Program-made: the position numbers and the translations under genes
Origin: Strongylocentrotus purpuratus
Lineage: Eukaryota > Echinodermata > Echinoidea > Camarodonta > Strongylocentrotidae
Direction: 5' to 3'
DNA length: 64,000 nucleotides
NCBI RefSeq assembly: GCF_000002235.5
Contig: NW_022145613.1
Span: 2,874,001 to 2,938,000 of the forward strand
The notes under the pieces: generated by a model
What the model saw: the letters and a program-made list of their open reading frames with translations, nothing else
Database searches by the model: none
Told to the model about the DNA's origin: nothing
Part shown: positions 41,640-55,400 of the stretch, piece by piece
Numbering within the stretch: the first letter of the stretch is position 1
Layout: each line of letters opens with the position of its first letter

Positions 41640-44600
41640 AATCGTTATTTTCAGTTGTATTCTTAAAACATTGAACGAGCCAACTGCTAAACAACTACGA
41701 CAAAGATACATCCAAAACTACTTTTACACGAGAAGCCGCTGGTTGCAGGCCCTATAAATGGTTGCGAACATACGTTGGATGCTATGAAGTAGTTACTGAG
41801 ATGTCTTGTCAGTGTGTCGTCGCCATATTAGCTCTGATAAACTAATGGCGGGTCAGATTAATGCTATAAGAGATGCTCCTGCTTCATCCGTTATCAAAAC
41901 AAGGGCGTAGCTGTCCAATTGCAATTTTTCTAATTGGTATGAGCCAGGGTTATATATACAAACCTCGATAGGCCTCGATCGTTACAGATATCCACGACTA
42001 ATATATATATTTATTGAACTGCAATATGAAAGATATTAATTCCGATTAAATATATAAAAATACACAAATACTTGTGTTTAGAAAGCTGCAACTAGAAGGC
42101 AGTGGAATATTCAGGGTTTGGCTTAGGGGAGAGTGAAATTGGTTTCAAGCACTTTTTTTCTCTCTTGGCTCATTACTACATCGTATCAGAGTTTAAGAGC
42201 GATGTTTTACAAATTGTCGTTTCTACCAAACATAATTTGTGGTTAATAAAATATCAACTTAATGTAGGCCTATATATATAAAACAAATAATTTCATGTTG
42301 ATAATCCTCCGTCACGGCAATAAACAAGTTATAATTAGAACAATTACAAATTAAAATCCTCGTGAGTTATCTTCTTCACTATGACCGGTTTCAATTGTAT
42401 TTTTTCAGATAGTGATTATATATAATTATATAAAGCCTATGACACTTCTGTTTACTCAGGAGCTTTCGTTTTCTATGAAACATGTTGATTTAAAAGAGAG
42501 CGAGCGGAGAAAAAATTATGAGTATATAAATTCAAAGCGGCGAACTTCTTTAATCTAAAACAACAAAGATAGTATCGAAAATAATATCGCTAGTGATATT
42601 CGTTTGTCTCGCAATGTGGTCAATAAGGAATCTAATGATCACGACATTTCGTGCGCTGCTGCAACACTTCGTCAGGTGATAAAAGCTAATGTAAGCACGC
42701 GTGTTTTATACTCTACGGGAGGACCGGCGCAGCGGTCAATAATTCGATCGATAATTGGAACAATAACGCACTAGACCTAACCCTAACCCTAACAAAGATA
42801 GTCTTATCATATACTAATAAAAAAAGAATAACTGGCAAATATGAGAAAAAGTTAAGATTAGGAATAATATGAGTGCTTATATTCCGAATAAGAAAAATAG
42901 GGCAGAGACGATATTGCTTTATTGCCTCCTATAGAACCGAACCTCAAGAGAATGATGTCCTTTTATACTTCACGTCAGTGACAGCATTAAAATTTCATGC
43001 TTGATTTAGACACAAAAAAGAGACGTAAAGCGGATAGATTCTTTTCATAAAGTTTGAACTGGCTACAAGCATTCTTTCATCGTTTTGTTCTATACCTACA
43101 ATTTGTTTGTTTCGGTGATCTAGATAAGAGCATTAATGATTTATATATTAAACAAAATATCAGGACGATTGCAGGAGATCACTTATTAAAAAAAACGCAC
43201 ATGTGTTTATAGCTAATCTAAGTAGTACAGGGATACACGAACACAAGCCGCTCGTAAATATTATTGTTTTAGCTAAGTGACTGCATTCATAATCCGCCGA
43301 GTACAAACCTACTTTTAGACTTTAATCAAATTACCCTACACGATGCAATCGATATTCCCTTTACGCTACATGACATAAGAATACAAACCGTCAAGATCTG
43401 TTTCAAAATATATCATAAGAGCCTCAATAGTGCATGTAGAATTCTGAACATTTCAAAAAGAATATAACTATCTGCAAAAATAAAACTACATGAATTCATA
43501 AATTGAATGAATTTAAACAAATCAATTAATAAATTGTATATATTGATTTTTAATAATATATTCAGTGCTTATTTTCCGCGCAAAACTGTACATTTCAAAT
43601 TTGTCTTTTACAGATGCCGTTATAGAACGGAAAAAATGATCTTAAAGATGTGCATGCGTGGATATACAGAATAGTCGTACGTAAAGTAGGCAACTTGGCG
43701 ATCACTACCTGTATAACACTAAGCCAATGGGTATTACGCTCCTGTGCGTACGTATGTGTGTTGCCATCTATATACCCACGTCTGAGCAACTGATTCACTA
43801 TCATAACGCAGCAGTAGGCCTACTCAGGTCCTTTTTATTTCTCATATAGCTTTGTTTACACATATATGTCTTACTTTAGATTTGATTGCTTGTAATGTAA
43901 TCGTAGAAGCACTTTCCGCAGTTAATCCACAATCACACACACACACGCATACGCGCACGCCCCCTTTTCTATCGCGCACACACTTTAATTCACCCACACA
44001 CCCTACTCCATATGCATAAACATATCACATACAAGTATCCATGATGCAAGGCATACAGTAGCCACGAGATTGTTAGCTCAACACTAATGACAACTTTAAT
44101 TGTGGCTTCCTGTGACCATGTACGTGATGCTGATAGAAATGAGTGATGATTAGATTAAACTGATACGAGTCTTTGGGAAAGGAAATGACTCATTTCAGAA
44201 AACTGATTATCATATTAAAACATATAAAACAAAAAAGTGTAATTTCTCCGTGTTGTTGTGTGAATATAATTATGTTGAACTGTAAACTCGTGGAAAGTCA
44301 ATATTCGATATTTACACTAAATAAGAGAAAAGGCAAAGGTAACATCAAGTCCGACACATTTGCATTGGTTGAGGTGTGATATATAGTGGAAGATAAATGG
44401 CCTGAGAACCATACGTACATGTTTCTCTAACTTTGACTGATTATAACCCCTCCCCAGCCCCTAATTTGCCCTCTCCCCTATATTCCTAGTTCTCATTTTC
44501 TCCTCGCCCTCTCTCATTATCTTTATTTGTCTCATCTGTTCACGAAGTCGCCTGAATTGGGCATGCATTCGACGCTTGTTTTACTATTAGTCATAATTAC

Positions 44601-45940
44601 TCTGTCTTCCGGTCTAACCTTTTATGTCATTTCCATTACCACTAGGCCTTATACACCTAAATAAGCCTAACGAGTAATCATGTCAACTTAAATTTCATTT
44701 CAGTTGAAAGTAAGTCCCCCCCCCCCCCCCCCCAATCCTCAGCCTCACCACAGACCTACGTGCCTCCCTTATCCCCCACCCCTTCCTCATTCCCGTGTTG
44801 GAGCTTCGAGAGTACATAGGTTAATACGGAAGATTTAGCAATCGTTTCCTTTTATTTTTCACCTAACCCTGTACATCCGGCGAACTAAATGCCAATTGGG
44901 TGACAATTATGTCTGCGCTATGTCGCAATCATACATCAACTGAACGTCGGTATAGGCATTCGTGATTCGACTACGGGAACGAACTGGTGCTTTATGTAGC
45001 TCTACAGAGAACAAGGGTAAGTTTTATTGAACTTGACCGGCTCGACGGTTCAAAGTTGTTTATTTTTACAGAGTTGATTTGATTGCTATTGGATTTTAAC
45101 CACAACGCTTAGCGATCGAGCAATATTTCAATCTACTAACTTAATTAGTGTACTGGCAATGATTGAACCAGCTGAGTAATTTTGTTATTTCGTTGTCAAG
45201 TTCAACGTCACCGTGGTCAAAAGAATGGGCAAGTTGTAATTGCTCCCCCCCCCCCCCCTCATAATGAATAATTGTTAATGTCGACGAAAATGTAAAGGTA
45301 CGTTTAACATTATTTCTTGAAGTTAAAGCCTACACCAATAGCTTCGATCATTACTAGAGAACCCGTTTAAAGTTGCCAATAACAATAATGTAGCTTCTTA
45401 TAAGGGTTAGTTGCAAGACTTAGTTGTATAAGTGCCTATCTGATCATTCTAATTTCTTCTCCATCAATTGAAGTTAAGCATTATAATGCCTCAGCACAAC
45501 CTTACACTAGAGGAAAGAACATACCCCCAATCACACAGTAACTATGCTTTTGCTTACATTGACGCAGCATTTTGGAGGTATATTATTCTAACACGGACAA
45601 AAAATTCAAAAAGTCGGTACGTGTTACAATTATTCATCAGCCGTATAACTATAATGTAGATCTATCATATTATATTAGCGTTATAAAAAGAGAATTATCT
45701 TTGTGTATATAAGTCAAAGTACCCGCCCCCCCCCCCCCCTCTTTCTTTATTTCTCTCTCTCGATCACTCCCTCTCATTCTCTCTCATTCTCTATCTCTCT
45801 CTTTCCTTTTTCTATCTCCCTCTCTCTCTCCCTTTCTCTCTCCCTCCCTCCCCCCCCCCCCTCTCTCTCTCTGACTCTCTCTGATGTCTCTCGCCATATA
45901 TCTGTTCTCCTTTCCCATATATAAAATGTCTAAAACCAGT
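41640..45940. other. Long intergenic region
   Basis: No supported gene. It holds a short telomere-like tract CCTAACCCTAACCCTAAC (42776-42793), a CA/CG-rich microsatellite near 43933-43960, poly-C tracts near 44717-44733 and 45244-45258, and CT-rich DNA at 45725-45875. A TATAAAAAG box near 45684 lies about 265 bp upstream of the NWD1-like start codon and could be its core promoter, but this is weak. Confidence 0.4.
45725..45880. repeat. CT-rich tract upstream of the NWD1-like gene
   Basis: Poly-C followed by CTCTCT/CCCTCT repeats ending about 70 bp before the start codon. A second one (about 46370-46475) lies in intron 1. The Ser/Leu/Pro-rich open frames across both are artefacts. Confidence 0.85.
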
Positions 45941-45948
45941 TAAGGACA

Positions 45949-46078
45949 ATGACGGATGAGGCTATACACGCCCTGCCGGCGGGGTCGGCGTTCGAATCCC
46001 TGGTGAAGGGTGACACAGAAAACCTTCCGGATCAAGAGTCTAACACAGTGAGAATCTTCCTGAGCTCGACATTCACAG
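45949..46078 (+). CDS. NWD1-like exon 1: start codon and DUF4062 entry
   Basis: ATG at 45949 opens MTDEAIHALPAG, continues through ENLPDQESNTV and ends RIFLSSTFT at the donor CACAG|GTACAT, phase 1. The next exon supplies DMKEERNK, completing the hallmark (I/V)F(L/V)SSTF-x-DM of this family. This block looks tRNA-like at first (GTTCGAATCC), but the open frame and exact junction show that it is coding. Confidence 0.75.
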
Positions 46079-46368
46079 GTACATGCAACTTTAGTATTTA
46101 GTATCACTTTAGACGTTCGCCCATTTCTTATATCCGCAAAAAGGGGGTCAGCATTTGACTGACTACGTTAGGTCTTCGCCTTTTTAGAGGAGAGAGGTAG
46201 AGAGAGAAAGAGGAAGACAATGAAGGGATTCGGGATAATTTTCTTCGTGATGCTATACTTGATTTACGCTAACGTTCTTCTACTCGATACCGTGCAGTTT
46301 TACATTTCTTGGGCCCCTAAAAATATTGATTTTCCTGTGTCACGTATTCTTTTTATTACTCCTTTGAT

Positions 46369-46415
<47 letters not shown>

Positions 46416-49400
46416 CTCTCTTCCCCTATCCCTTACCCCCCCCCCCCCTCTCTCTCTCTCTCTCTCCTTCTCGATCCCCCTCTCTTTTCCCCACGCGATC
46501 GACCCCTCTTTACCGGTATATATCTCTACGTATCTCTAATTTCCTTTCAAGTGTTTATCAAGTGTTTTGAGTGCTTAAATGTGAAGAGCAACGTTTTTAC
46601 TTAATAATTTTCATATGTACATTGCTTGTACTTTGGCTGCAATGTTGGTTTACATAAAATTATTTGCAAATCCATTCAGAGAACAAAGTCCATAAATGGG
46701 ACAAAGTCGACGTACGAGCAATAATGATTTGCTGGTACAAAGACATACCTGTCTATGGGAAGTCTATATAAAAGGGCTGTGGAGAGTCTGCATGAATGCA
46801 TGTGGTATAATATGAAAATCACGTACGCCAAGCGCAAACCAACATGTATCAAACCTTTCGTGTTAGGAAAACACACTGTATCACCATAGACGTATCACTA
46901 AATGCAAGGAACTGTGATTAACTTTAAACAAATAGAATTTTGTCATTCCTGGCTCATTTTTACTGATTGAGATGTTAAATGAAAGGGCAGATAATGAACG
47001 TTCTCTTTGAAATTCAGACACCGTTCGCCAAATGACATTTTGTTTTGGTACCCTTTCTTCAAACTGTTTTAATCACTCTTGCGTGCATTATATGAGTTGC
47101 ATCAAATGAAAGAGGAGTATTTACGCTTTACAATATGTGTCATGTTTTTACTTATTAATGTGATTAAAAAATGATAAAACATCGGTAATTATCGATTTCG
47201 TTTTCTTCTGGGACGCACTGTATATATCCTTGATGTCACTGGTTATGTAGTACATTAATGAAAATTAATTGTTTATAAAGGTGTTTGAATGAAGAAATAG
47301 ACGTTGAATTTTGCAAAGTGCTAGGTAATGAACACCTCCTGAATACATACGACTGCTTTTAAAGCATTCCAAATTAGATGACTCTGTCTATTCATAGCCC
47401 TTAAATGTTGATAAAACTAACCATACCATGGTAACCTTTGACCTTGCAGACATGAAAGAGGAAAGAAACAAGTTGATGCAGGAGGTGTTTCCAGAGCTCC
47501 GACGGTACTGCCAACAAAGGCAGCTAGAATTTGAGGTTGTTGACATGAGATGGGGTGTCAGAGACAGTGCTACGGCTGATCATCTGACGTCATTCTTGTG
47601 CCTCAATGAAATCGATAGATGTAAACGGATGTCTCAGGGACCTTACTTTGTGGTAAGAGTTGGAATGAAGCTAAAGAGTATGTTAAATCATACTCATGAA
47701 TATTTTAGTGAAATGGGCATTAGGGGTCCACTACATGTGTGTGTTGTTTTAGGATCATTCAGTCATGTACACTGTAAAAAAAACAGTTGGGCAGATGTTA
47801 CTGGGTAAATCGAATTTGGGCAAACTTTGTCCGATAATTGGGTTATTTTCTCCCAACCATTTACTATATAAAGTTACCTAATGAAAGGTAAAAAAATAGG
47901 TTGGGTAGGTGTTACTTGACAAATCGATGTTGGGCAAATGTTGTCCAATAATTGGGTTATTTTCTACCAACCATGTATAGTTACCGATGAAATAATTGGG
48001 TAATGTTATTGGGCAAATTAAAGTTGTATTGTGTGTTGTTGTTTTAGGATCATTCAGTCATGTACACTGTCAAAAAAAGTTGGGCAGATGTTACTGGGTA
48101 AATCGAATTTGGGTAACTTTGTCCGATAATTGGGTTATTTTCTCCCAACCATTTACTACATGTATAGTTACCTAATTAAATGTTCAAAATAGATGTTACG
48201 GGGCAAACGTAAGTCGGACAACAATTATGCAACAATAGGGTTCTGTTCTTATATTAGAGTTGTCGTGGTCGAGTGGATATGTCGCAGGACTGTGGATCAC
48301 AAGGTCCGCGGTTCTATGGTCCCGCCGCGGAGCTAATGTTCTTTTATATATATTATATATATATATTATATATAATATTTTATCCAACTTATTTGCCCAA
48401 CTAGTGTCTAACATGCTACACATTATGGTGAGAATTAGGTGAATTTCTGATTGGGTAAATTTTTGTTGGTTAAAGGTTGGGTATTTTCTTTTTATCCAAC
48501 ACTGGGTAAATTATGCAAAATCTTTAATTTACCCAACAGCTGGTTGGACACATAATCGCCCTCATGTTGGGTAAAACTTGGGCAACGTTTTGCCCAATAT
48601 GTTTTAGAGTGTAGGCTATTGTAATGTGTGGATTTTAAAGACGATCGAAGTTTATATATCTGTCACAAAAATCAACCACTTAGTAATTTATCTTTTTTCC
48701 ATTCCTTTCTCATTTACTTATGACTGGGTGTGAAGTCGACGTTCAAAACTAACCCACAACCAGTATCGATCGTACGAGGTACCCCCTCTCCTTCTCCCGT
48801 CGGCTATTTGAAAGGTTTTTAAATGGTTAGCGTTTCAGTGCCCCCTCCCCCTTTTCTGTTGCCCTCTCCTTAACATTTTACCTTGAAATTAGCATATCCC
48901 CCGGTTAATTTAAAGTTCTACTGTCGTATTTAAACTGACCCAAGGGAATCACATATCATACATGATTATGATATATAGACATGCATAAATGTTTAATCCT
49001 CCATTAATTTCCAACTTGCACAGGGTTTTCTTGGCAATAAGTACGGTTACAGACCGTTGAAATCAACCATTCAATCACAGACATTTCAGAAGCTCCTAGC
49101 CATCATATCACAAGACGACAAGGTCAACCAAGACGACGTCGATCTCCTCAAGACATGGTATGCCGAGGACACGAACGCCGTCCCTCCTGTATACGCACTT
49201 CTACCTATCACCGCAATCCTACCCGATTACCACAACAAGAGTGAACCCGAGAGGGAGAAGGAGGCAAGGGCTACCTGGTGGAAGATCTATGCTAGGATGA
49301 GGAATGTTTTTGATGAGTTTGCCAAGTCGCCAGCAGCGATGGAAGCGTACAGTGAAGAGGAAATTAATTCCTTTGTAATGTCCGGTAATTTTTAATTCTA

Positions 49401-52400
49401 TCATATACTTCTAAAGATCACAATAATAACAATTTACACATTTAACTTCTTGTGACTTTCTTTCAAAATGAAGTTTCTGTTTACAACCAATCCCCACTCT
49501 ATTTCTGCATGCCCTCCTTTATAACACATGGAAAACAGTATCACCATAGATTTCCCTCCAAAATGCCTTCTTATCTTGCGCAATAAGTTACGGCATTCAT
49601 TTTCTTGTATTTTGATTGCCGACATTCCTGTTTGTAAATACGTACATGTATACATTTTCCTTATATTCAGTTACGGAAGAAGAGATACGACATGCGCTGA
49701 AAGAAAACACCAATCTCCAAGATACATGTTTCTTCTTTGTACGAGATTTCCAAAATCTCGTTCCTTCCAAAGAAAACAGAGGTGTGCTCGCAGACTATGC
49801 TGACATTGAGACAATAAAGTAAGTATGTTTTATCTGAATTTGTGAAAAAATAGTTGTGGTAGAGGGGGTTATTTAATAGTTTTGCTTTACATATATTCAA
49901 AACGATTACTTGTAAAGATGTAGGATTTAATAAAGGTATATTCAGGGAAATCCAATTAAATCTCATTTGTACTTAATTAATGAGATAATTATTAGGAAAT
50001 CGGAGGCTGCGATATTCAATTCTACTTTTGATCAACCGACTCATTTGCTAACTTAGCTGCCTAAAGTCTGTAACCTCCAAGACAAATTTAGTACAAATTC
50101 AAATTTATTCATGTTTCCAACAAAACATTACAAATCAATTATAAGCATTTAAAACAAATGTAAGAAATACATGTTGGAAACAGAGGGTCCACTAAAAAGC
50201 AATGCTTGTACAAGTGTGAACACCTAAAATGAGCTTTCTGCTTTACATTCGGGACAGTTCTTTGTAACCAGTTGCAACCCTTTATCCCTTTTGCCAATTT
50301 CTCCAGAACTGAGAACATCTTGCACATGATGAAGTTCATTAAGATTTTTTCTTTCGTTATAAGGGATGGCAGTGATGTTCAATTCATGAGGCTTCCTCAA
50401 GACAAGCTGTCCACACTGAAGACAGAATACATCACCAGAGTTGTCCCATCAGATTCAATCAAGAAGTACAGTATACCTTGGACCGAGAAAGGCCTCGATC
50501 CGTTAGGTTGCAAGGAACACGCCGAGTATCTGAACGAGATCTGCGAGGTCTTTGAAAGCAGGATGAAGGGTATGATCGATAAGAACCTTCAAGGTCGCAC
50601 AACTGCTGCAAAAGATCCGCTGAGGACTAACATGTACAAAGAGCTCCTACACCATGCGTCCTTCTGTAAAGCCAAATGCAGGTGATTGTTTCATTCGTCA
50701 AACACATAGTCAAGTCGTTCCAGAAGAAAATGTGATAAAAAAAAACAATATCTAGTAAACGTGCATACTACATATTTTCCTGAGAAAATCTTTTTGTTTT
50801 GAACCCGAGAGGTGTTTCCAAATGTTTTCAAAGGCCATCTGTACTAGTTTGGCTAGGAGGGACTAGACCACCCAGAGAGGTCACTGACAGGAGGCTATCT
50901 CATCAACTCAGCTCTCAATTAATATAAGAAAAAGAGGATCATGGGGGACCAATGGACACCGATTAGGCATTGTTTTCTACATAGAGGGAGCAAGTAGGTA
51001 CAAGTAGTACAGTGGGGCTTTAATAGTGACATAATTATGTTTATAACCCTTCCTCTTTCATAATGCAGCACATTTCAAGGACGAGAGGCGTTGATAGGGT
51101 CAATCCAGGCACGCCTCACAGCAAACCTCGGAAGGCCACTAGTTATCCACGGTGTCTCTGGATCAGGAAAGACCTCTGTCATGGCCATGGTGGGCAAACA
51201 CAGCAAGGAATTGATTGGAAGGGATTGTGTAACGGTTCTACGCTTTCTTGGAACATCTGCACAGACCTCCTCAATACACGTGACCCTTCAAAGCATATGT
51301 AGACAGGTATTTACTTATAATTGTGAATTTGATACCTAAAAAGCTTGGTCGTGTTTCGGTTTGTTAAAGGAAAATGAAAAATGGGAGTCATTCAACCAAG
51401 TGAAAATACTTATTATTTAATTAACTTAAAGATACCCTAATAAGGGTCTTTAAAAGTGATGTGCATTAATCACCTCACAAACAATTTAATCTACTTCCTC
51501 GATCTCAAACCCTTTATGACACGTGATGATAATTTCAAATCATTGCGTACCTGACAAAGGATAGAGCCGGCGTCACCCCCCCCCCCCCCCCGTTTGATTA
51601 TATTCTTGATATGCCTTAAGGGTCTTATATTTTTTTGAATCTCGTATAGGTCTGCTTTGCCTATGGTGTAAAACAACCTGCAGATGAGCACTTGGAGGAT
51701 TTTTCGGAAACGGTTCAGACATTCAACACCTTGATCAAGAACCTCCCATCGAAAGAGAAGCCTCTTCTACTACTCCTGGATAGCATTGACCAGTTGGCGT
51801 CCACTCACAACGCTCATATGATGAATTGGTTGCCTAAAGTCCTCCATGAAAACACCTATATTGTCGCATCCATGCTCGAAGAAGAGCATCAATGCCTAGA
51901 TAATATCAAAGTGACCTTGAAGGATACGAGATGTTACATTCCTATGGATGCTGTGGCACAAGATAACGGCCTTGCGATCATGAAGAGTTTGCTGAAGAGC
52001 AGAGGAAGAACACTCACCAGTGAACAGGTCAATATTGTGACAGAAGCCTTCACAAAATGTCCTCAGCCTCTGTTCCTGAAACTGCTGTTCGAGGAATTTG
52101 TGACTTGGTCATCTTTCAAGAAGATGGACGAGATAAAGCTTCCTGGTAGTGTTGTTGAAGCTATCTTGTCCTTGTTCCAGGATCTAGAGGATCGCCATGG
52201 TAGACTATTTGTAGCCCACGCTCTTGGTTATCTAACTGCGGGAAAGAGCGGTTTGACAGAAGCAGAGATTGAGGATGTCCTGTCCTGCGATGACCAGGTT
52301 CTCAATGATGTCTACCAGTACTGGGATCCTCCTGATGAAGGCGTTGTTCGAATTCCTCCATCTCTCTGGAAGCGATTACGTCTGGACATCGACGAATTCA

Positions 52401-55400
52401 TTACTGAACGTCAAGCGGGTGGAAAGACTGTGATTGCTTGGTATCACCGACAATTCATTGAGACCGCTCGGAAGAGGTACCTCGGTGACTCCGATATCAC
52501 AGAGGCTAGGCACCAGGTACTTGCAGATATGTTTAGGGGAGAGTATAGTAATGGTGCAATCAAACCAATCAGACTCCACGGTCGCAAAAAGGACTTTCCA
52601 AAGGCAGATCGTCAAGCAGCCGCACAGCCTCTAATGTTCGGAGAAGACGTGTTCAATTTGCGAAAGTTGCAAGAACTTCCATACCACCTCATGAAATGTA
52701 AAACCATAAATGGCCTTCCTTATGGTTTGGTCAAGTATGTAATGTTCAACTTTGAATGGATTCTGACCAAGCTGAGAGCTCTAAATTTCATAGAGCTCAT
52801 CGATGACTTCATGAAGTATGATGAAGAGAGTGCTCTGCTGATAGATGCACTCTATCTATCAGGTAGCAATATCAAGGAAGATCCATTTTCATTGGCAGGG
52901 CAGCTGATTGGTCGTTTGTCTGACTTTGTCGATGTGTATCTGAATGTTGGAAGACTTCTTACGGAAGCCAAGACCTGGCAACAAACAACTGCTCTACCTC
53001 TAATAGTTCCCAGAGGAGCATGCCTCATCCCTCCTGGAGGACAGTTGAAAGCATCCCTTGCAGGTCACCCGACTAGAGTAGAGGCCATTGCCTTCGCTGG
53101 TTCTGCAGACGTCCTTGTGACTATATGCAAAGGCGATGACGGACAACCGATGGCAAATGTGTGGGATGAAACAAAGATAGAACTCATTCACACCCTTGAG
53201 ATAAAGGCTGAAAAGAAAGCATCTGGACAATTGACACTTGCCCTAAGCCCTGACGAGAAACACGTTGTCTTCGGTTGTCAGGTTCTCGGTATGTTCGAAC
53301 TATGTAGTGGGGAACTGGTTTGCAAGCTGGAAACCGGAAAGAACCATGCCATCACCTCATTTCGGATTCGAGATGATGGGTGTCTTGCCATATCTGGCGC
53401 AGAGAAAGGCACGAATGTGTACCTGTGGGGTTTAAAGAGTGGGCAACTCTTGACGAGCCTGAATCATCCATCAGGTGTGCATTTTACTTTTTTCGAAGGC
53501 AATTCCGAAATTCTGTCAGTCTGTCAGGATGGACGTATCAGAAGATGGTCTATCGAGACCAAGGAATGCATCGACAGTTTTGAAGTTCACAGGGCTGGTG
53601 ATATCAGGGAAGCTACTCAAGCAACATCAATCAAGACCATCATCACAGGCGGTAACGACGGAACCATCAAGTTATCAAAGTATCCGCATGAAGAACAAGA
53701 TTCCGGCAGAACACTCAAAGGACATAAGAAAGCTATTTCCTGCTTTTTGGTTTTGTCAGATAACCGCCTTGTTTCTGGCTCTGGAGAATCCATCGTTTAC
53801 GTCTGGGATATGGTGACGGGAACGGCAATATTGACTTTCAAAGGTTAGTGATAACCTAGTGGTCATCTTGTTTTTTGAACTAATAATATTCACTAAAAAA
53901 CTAGTCCATTCCATCTCAGAAACTTTGATTATAATCCCTGCAAAAAAAAAATAAGCATGAATAAAGTTTCAAAATTTCCTGAGTTTTGCAGTAGACAGTT
54001 CGTCGTTATCAATATAAGGTTACAATAAAATAATTTGTAAGCTCTTATATCGATTAGTAACTATTCAAAATGTCTTTAGAATTCTCACTAGGACGGAGTT
54101 GTTTCCTCTTTATTTCGTAGGTCATGTCGGAATGATCACGTCTTTGTGGTATGGCGCGGCTAACCCAGGTGAGGCTGACTCACAAGAGATTCTGGTAACT
54201 GGATCCAAGGATGATTGCCTGAATGTGTGGAGTCTGAACCCTGATGATACTGGACATTCTCTCATCACCTCTCTAGAAGGACATTCATCATGGATTTCAG
54301 ATGTAACAGGATCAAAAAGTCAGAAAATCTACTCTGCATCTAATGATAAGAGCGCTAAAGTGTGGGACTACAAACGAAAAACGGTGAGTCCGGCTTCGAT
54401 TGCCACAATTAGTGATAAGTCATACACTTATATACAAATCTAAGACATTTTGTAACAAGTTTCATTATCTGTCTTTAGATAGACAACCGTACCAAAAAAT
54501 GAACATATAGAGGTTAATGTTTTCATTTGTGGATTAAGCTACCGTCTTTTAATAATTTGCTCTCTTGCTTGTCTTTGCCTAATCGTAGGTGATAAAAAGA
54601 GAGAGGCACAAAGAGCATGCATTTGGTCTTGTCTTTGGACCAGACGAATCAACCGTCATTACCAGCGGCAAAGAGGCAACTGTCAAGTTCTCAAGGTTCC
54701 ATGACGGCCAAGTGATACGAAGAGAGACCGGGTTCGCATACACTCTCCTGGTAAGCAGCGATGGCAAGAAGTTGTTTGGAGGAATGGTAGATGAAGGCGT
54801 GGTCCGTGTATGGGATATTGCCCAATCAGATGACGGGAATAGTGCATTCGACCTTGAAGGTCATAAGAAGGACGTCCTTTCCATTAGCGAAGGGCATGAT
54901 AACGAAATCGTCACTGGGTCACTTGATATGACGGTAAAAGTTTGGTCCCTGGCAACCAGGTCATGTCGGATAACTTCGGAAGGTAACTATCTTACAATAT
55001 AATTTTGAGAGACTTTTCTTTGTTCTGCTTTTAACTGTTCAAAATCAAGATCGAAGGAGGTGAATGTTCAAACCGGTAAACCCCATGGAAGTGACCTCTA
55101 TTTCTACTTTTCAATGAAATTCGTTTCACTACTGAATAATTGAACAAGCTTAATGCGAACAAATCGCTTTAGTTTTTCTTTAATTATGTTTAAGTGAATA
55201 AAACATATTTAGAATCGAGTTAGGAAATCAAATTACAACTTTCAATATTCTATTTGAATAAACCCGGATCAATAGGAATTATCGCAACAGAAGATGCTTA
55301 ACTGATTTCCACGTTTTACAATAACTGTAATTTCCTGTTGCAGTTTATTGCAAAACGTTAAATATCTTAATTTCTTAATGCGATAAATGTTTATGTTTCG

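Noticed and set aside
42776..42793. Interstitial telomere repeat
   Set aside because: Only about three CCTAAC units; too short to mean a fusion or telomere.
45949..46020. tRNA-like or SINE sequence (GGCGTTCGAATCCC)
   Set aside because: The stretch is open from an ATG and joins in phase to the DUF4062 exon; the B-box match is fortuitous or ancestral.
46220..46570. 116-codon plus-strand frame starting with a signal-peptide-like MKGFGIIFFVMLYLIY
   Set aside because: It runs into a CT repeat (Ser-Leu runs) and lies in intron 1 of the NWD1-like gene without splice support.
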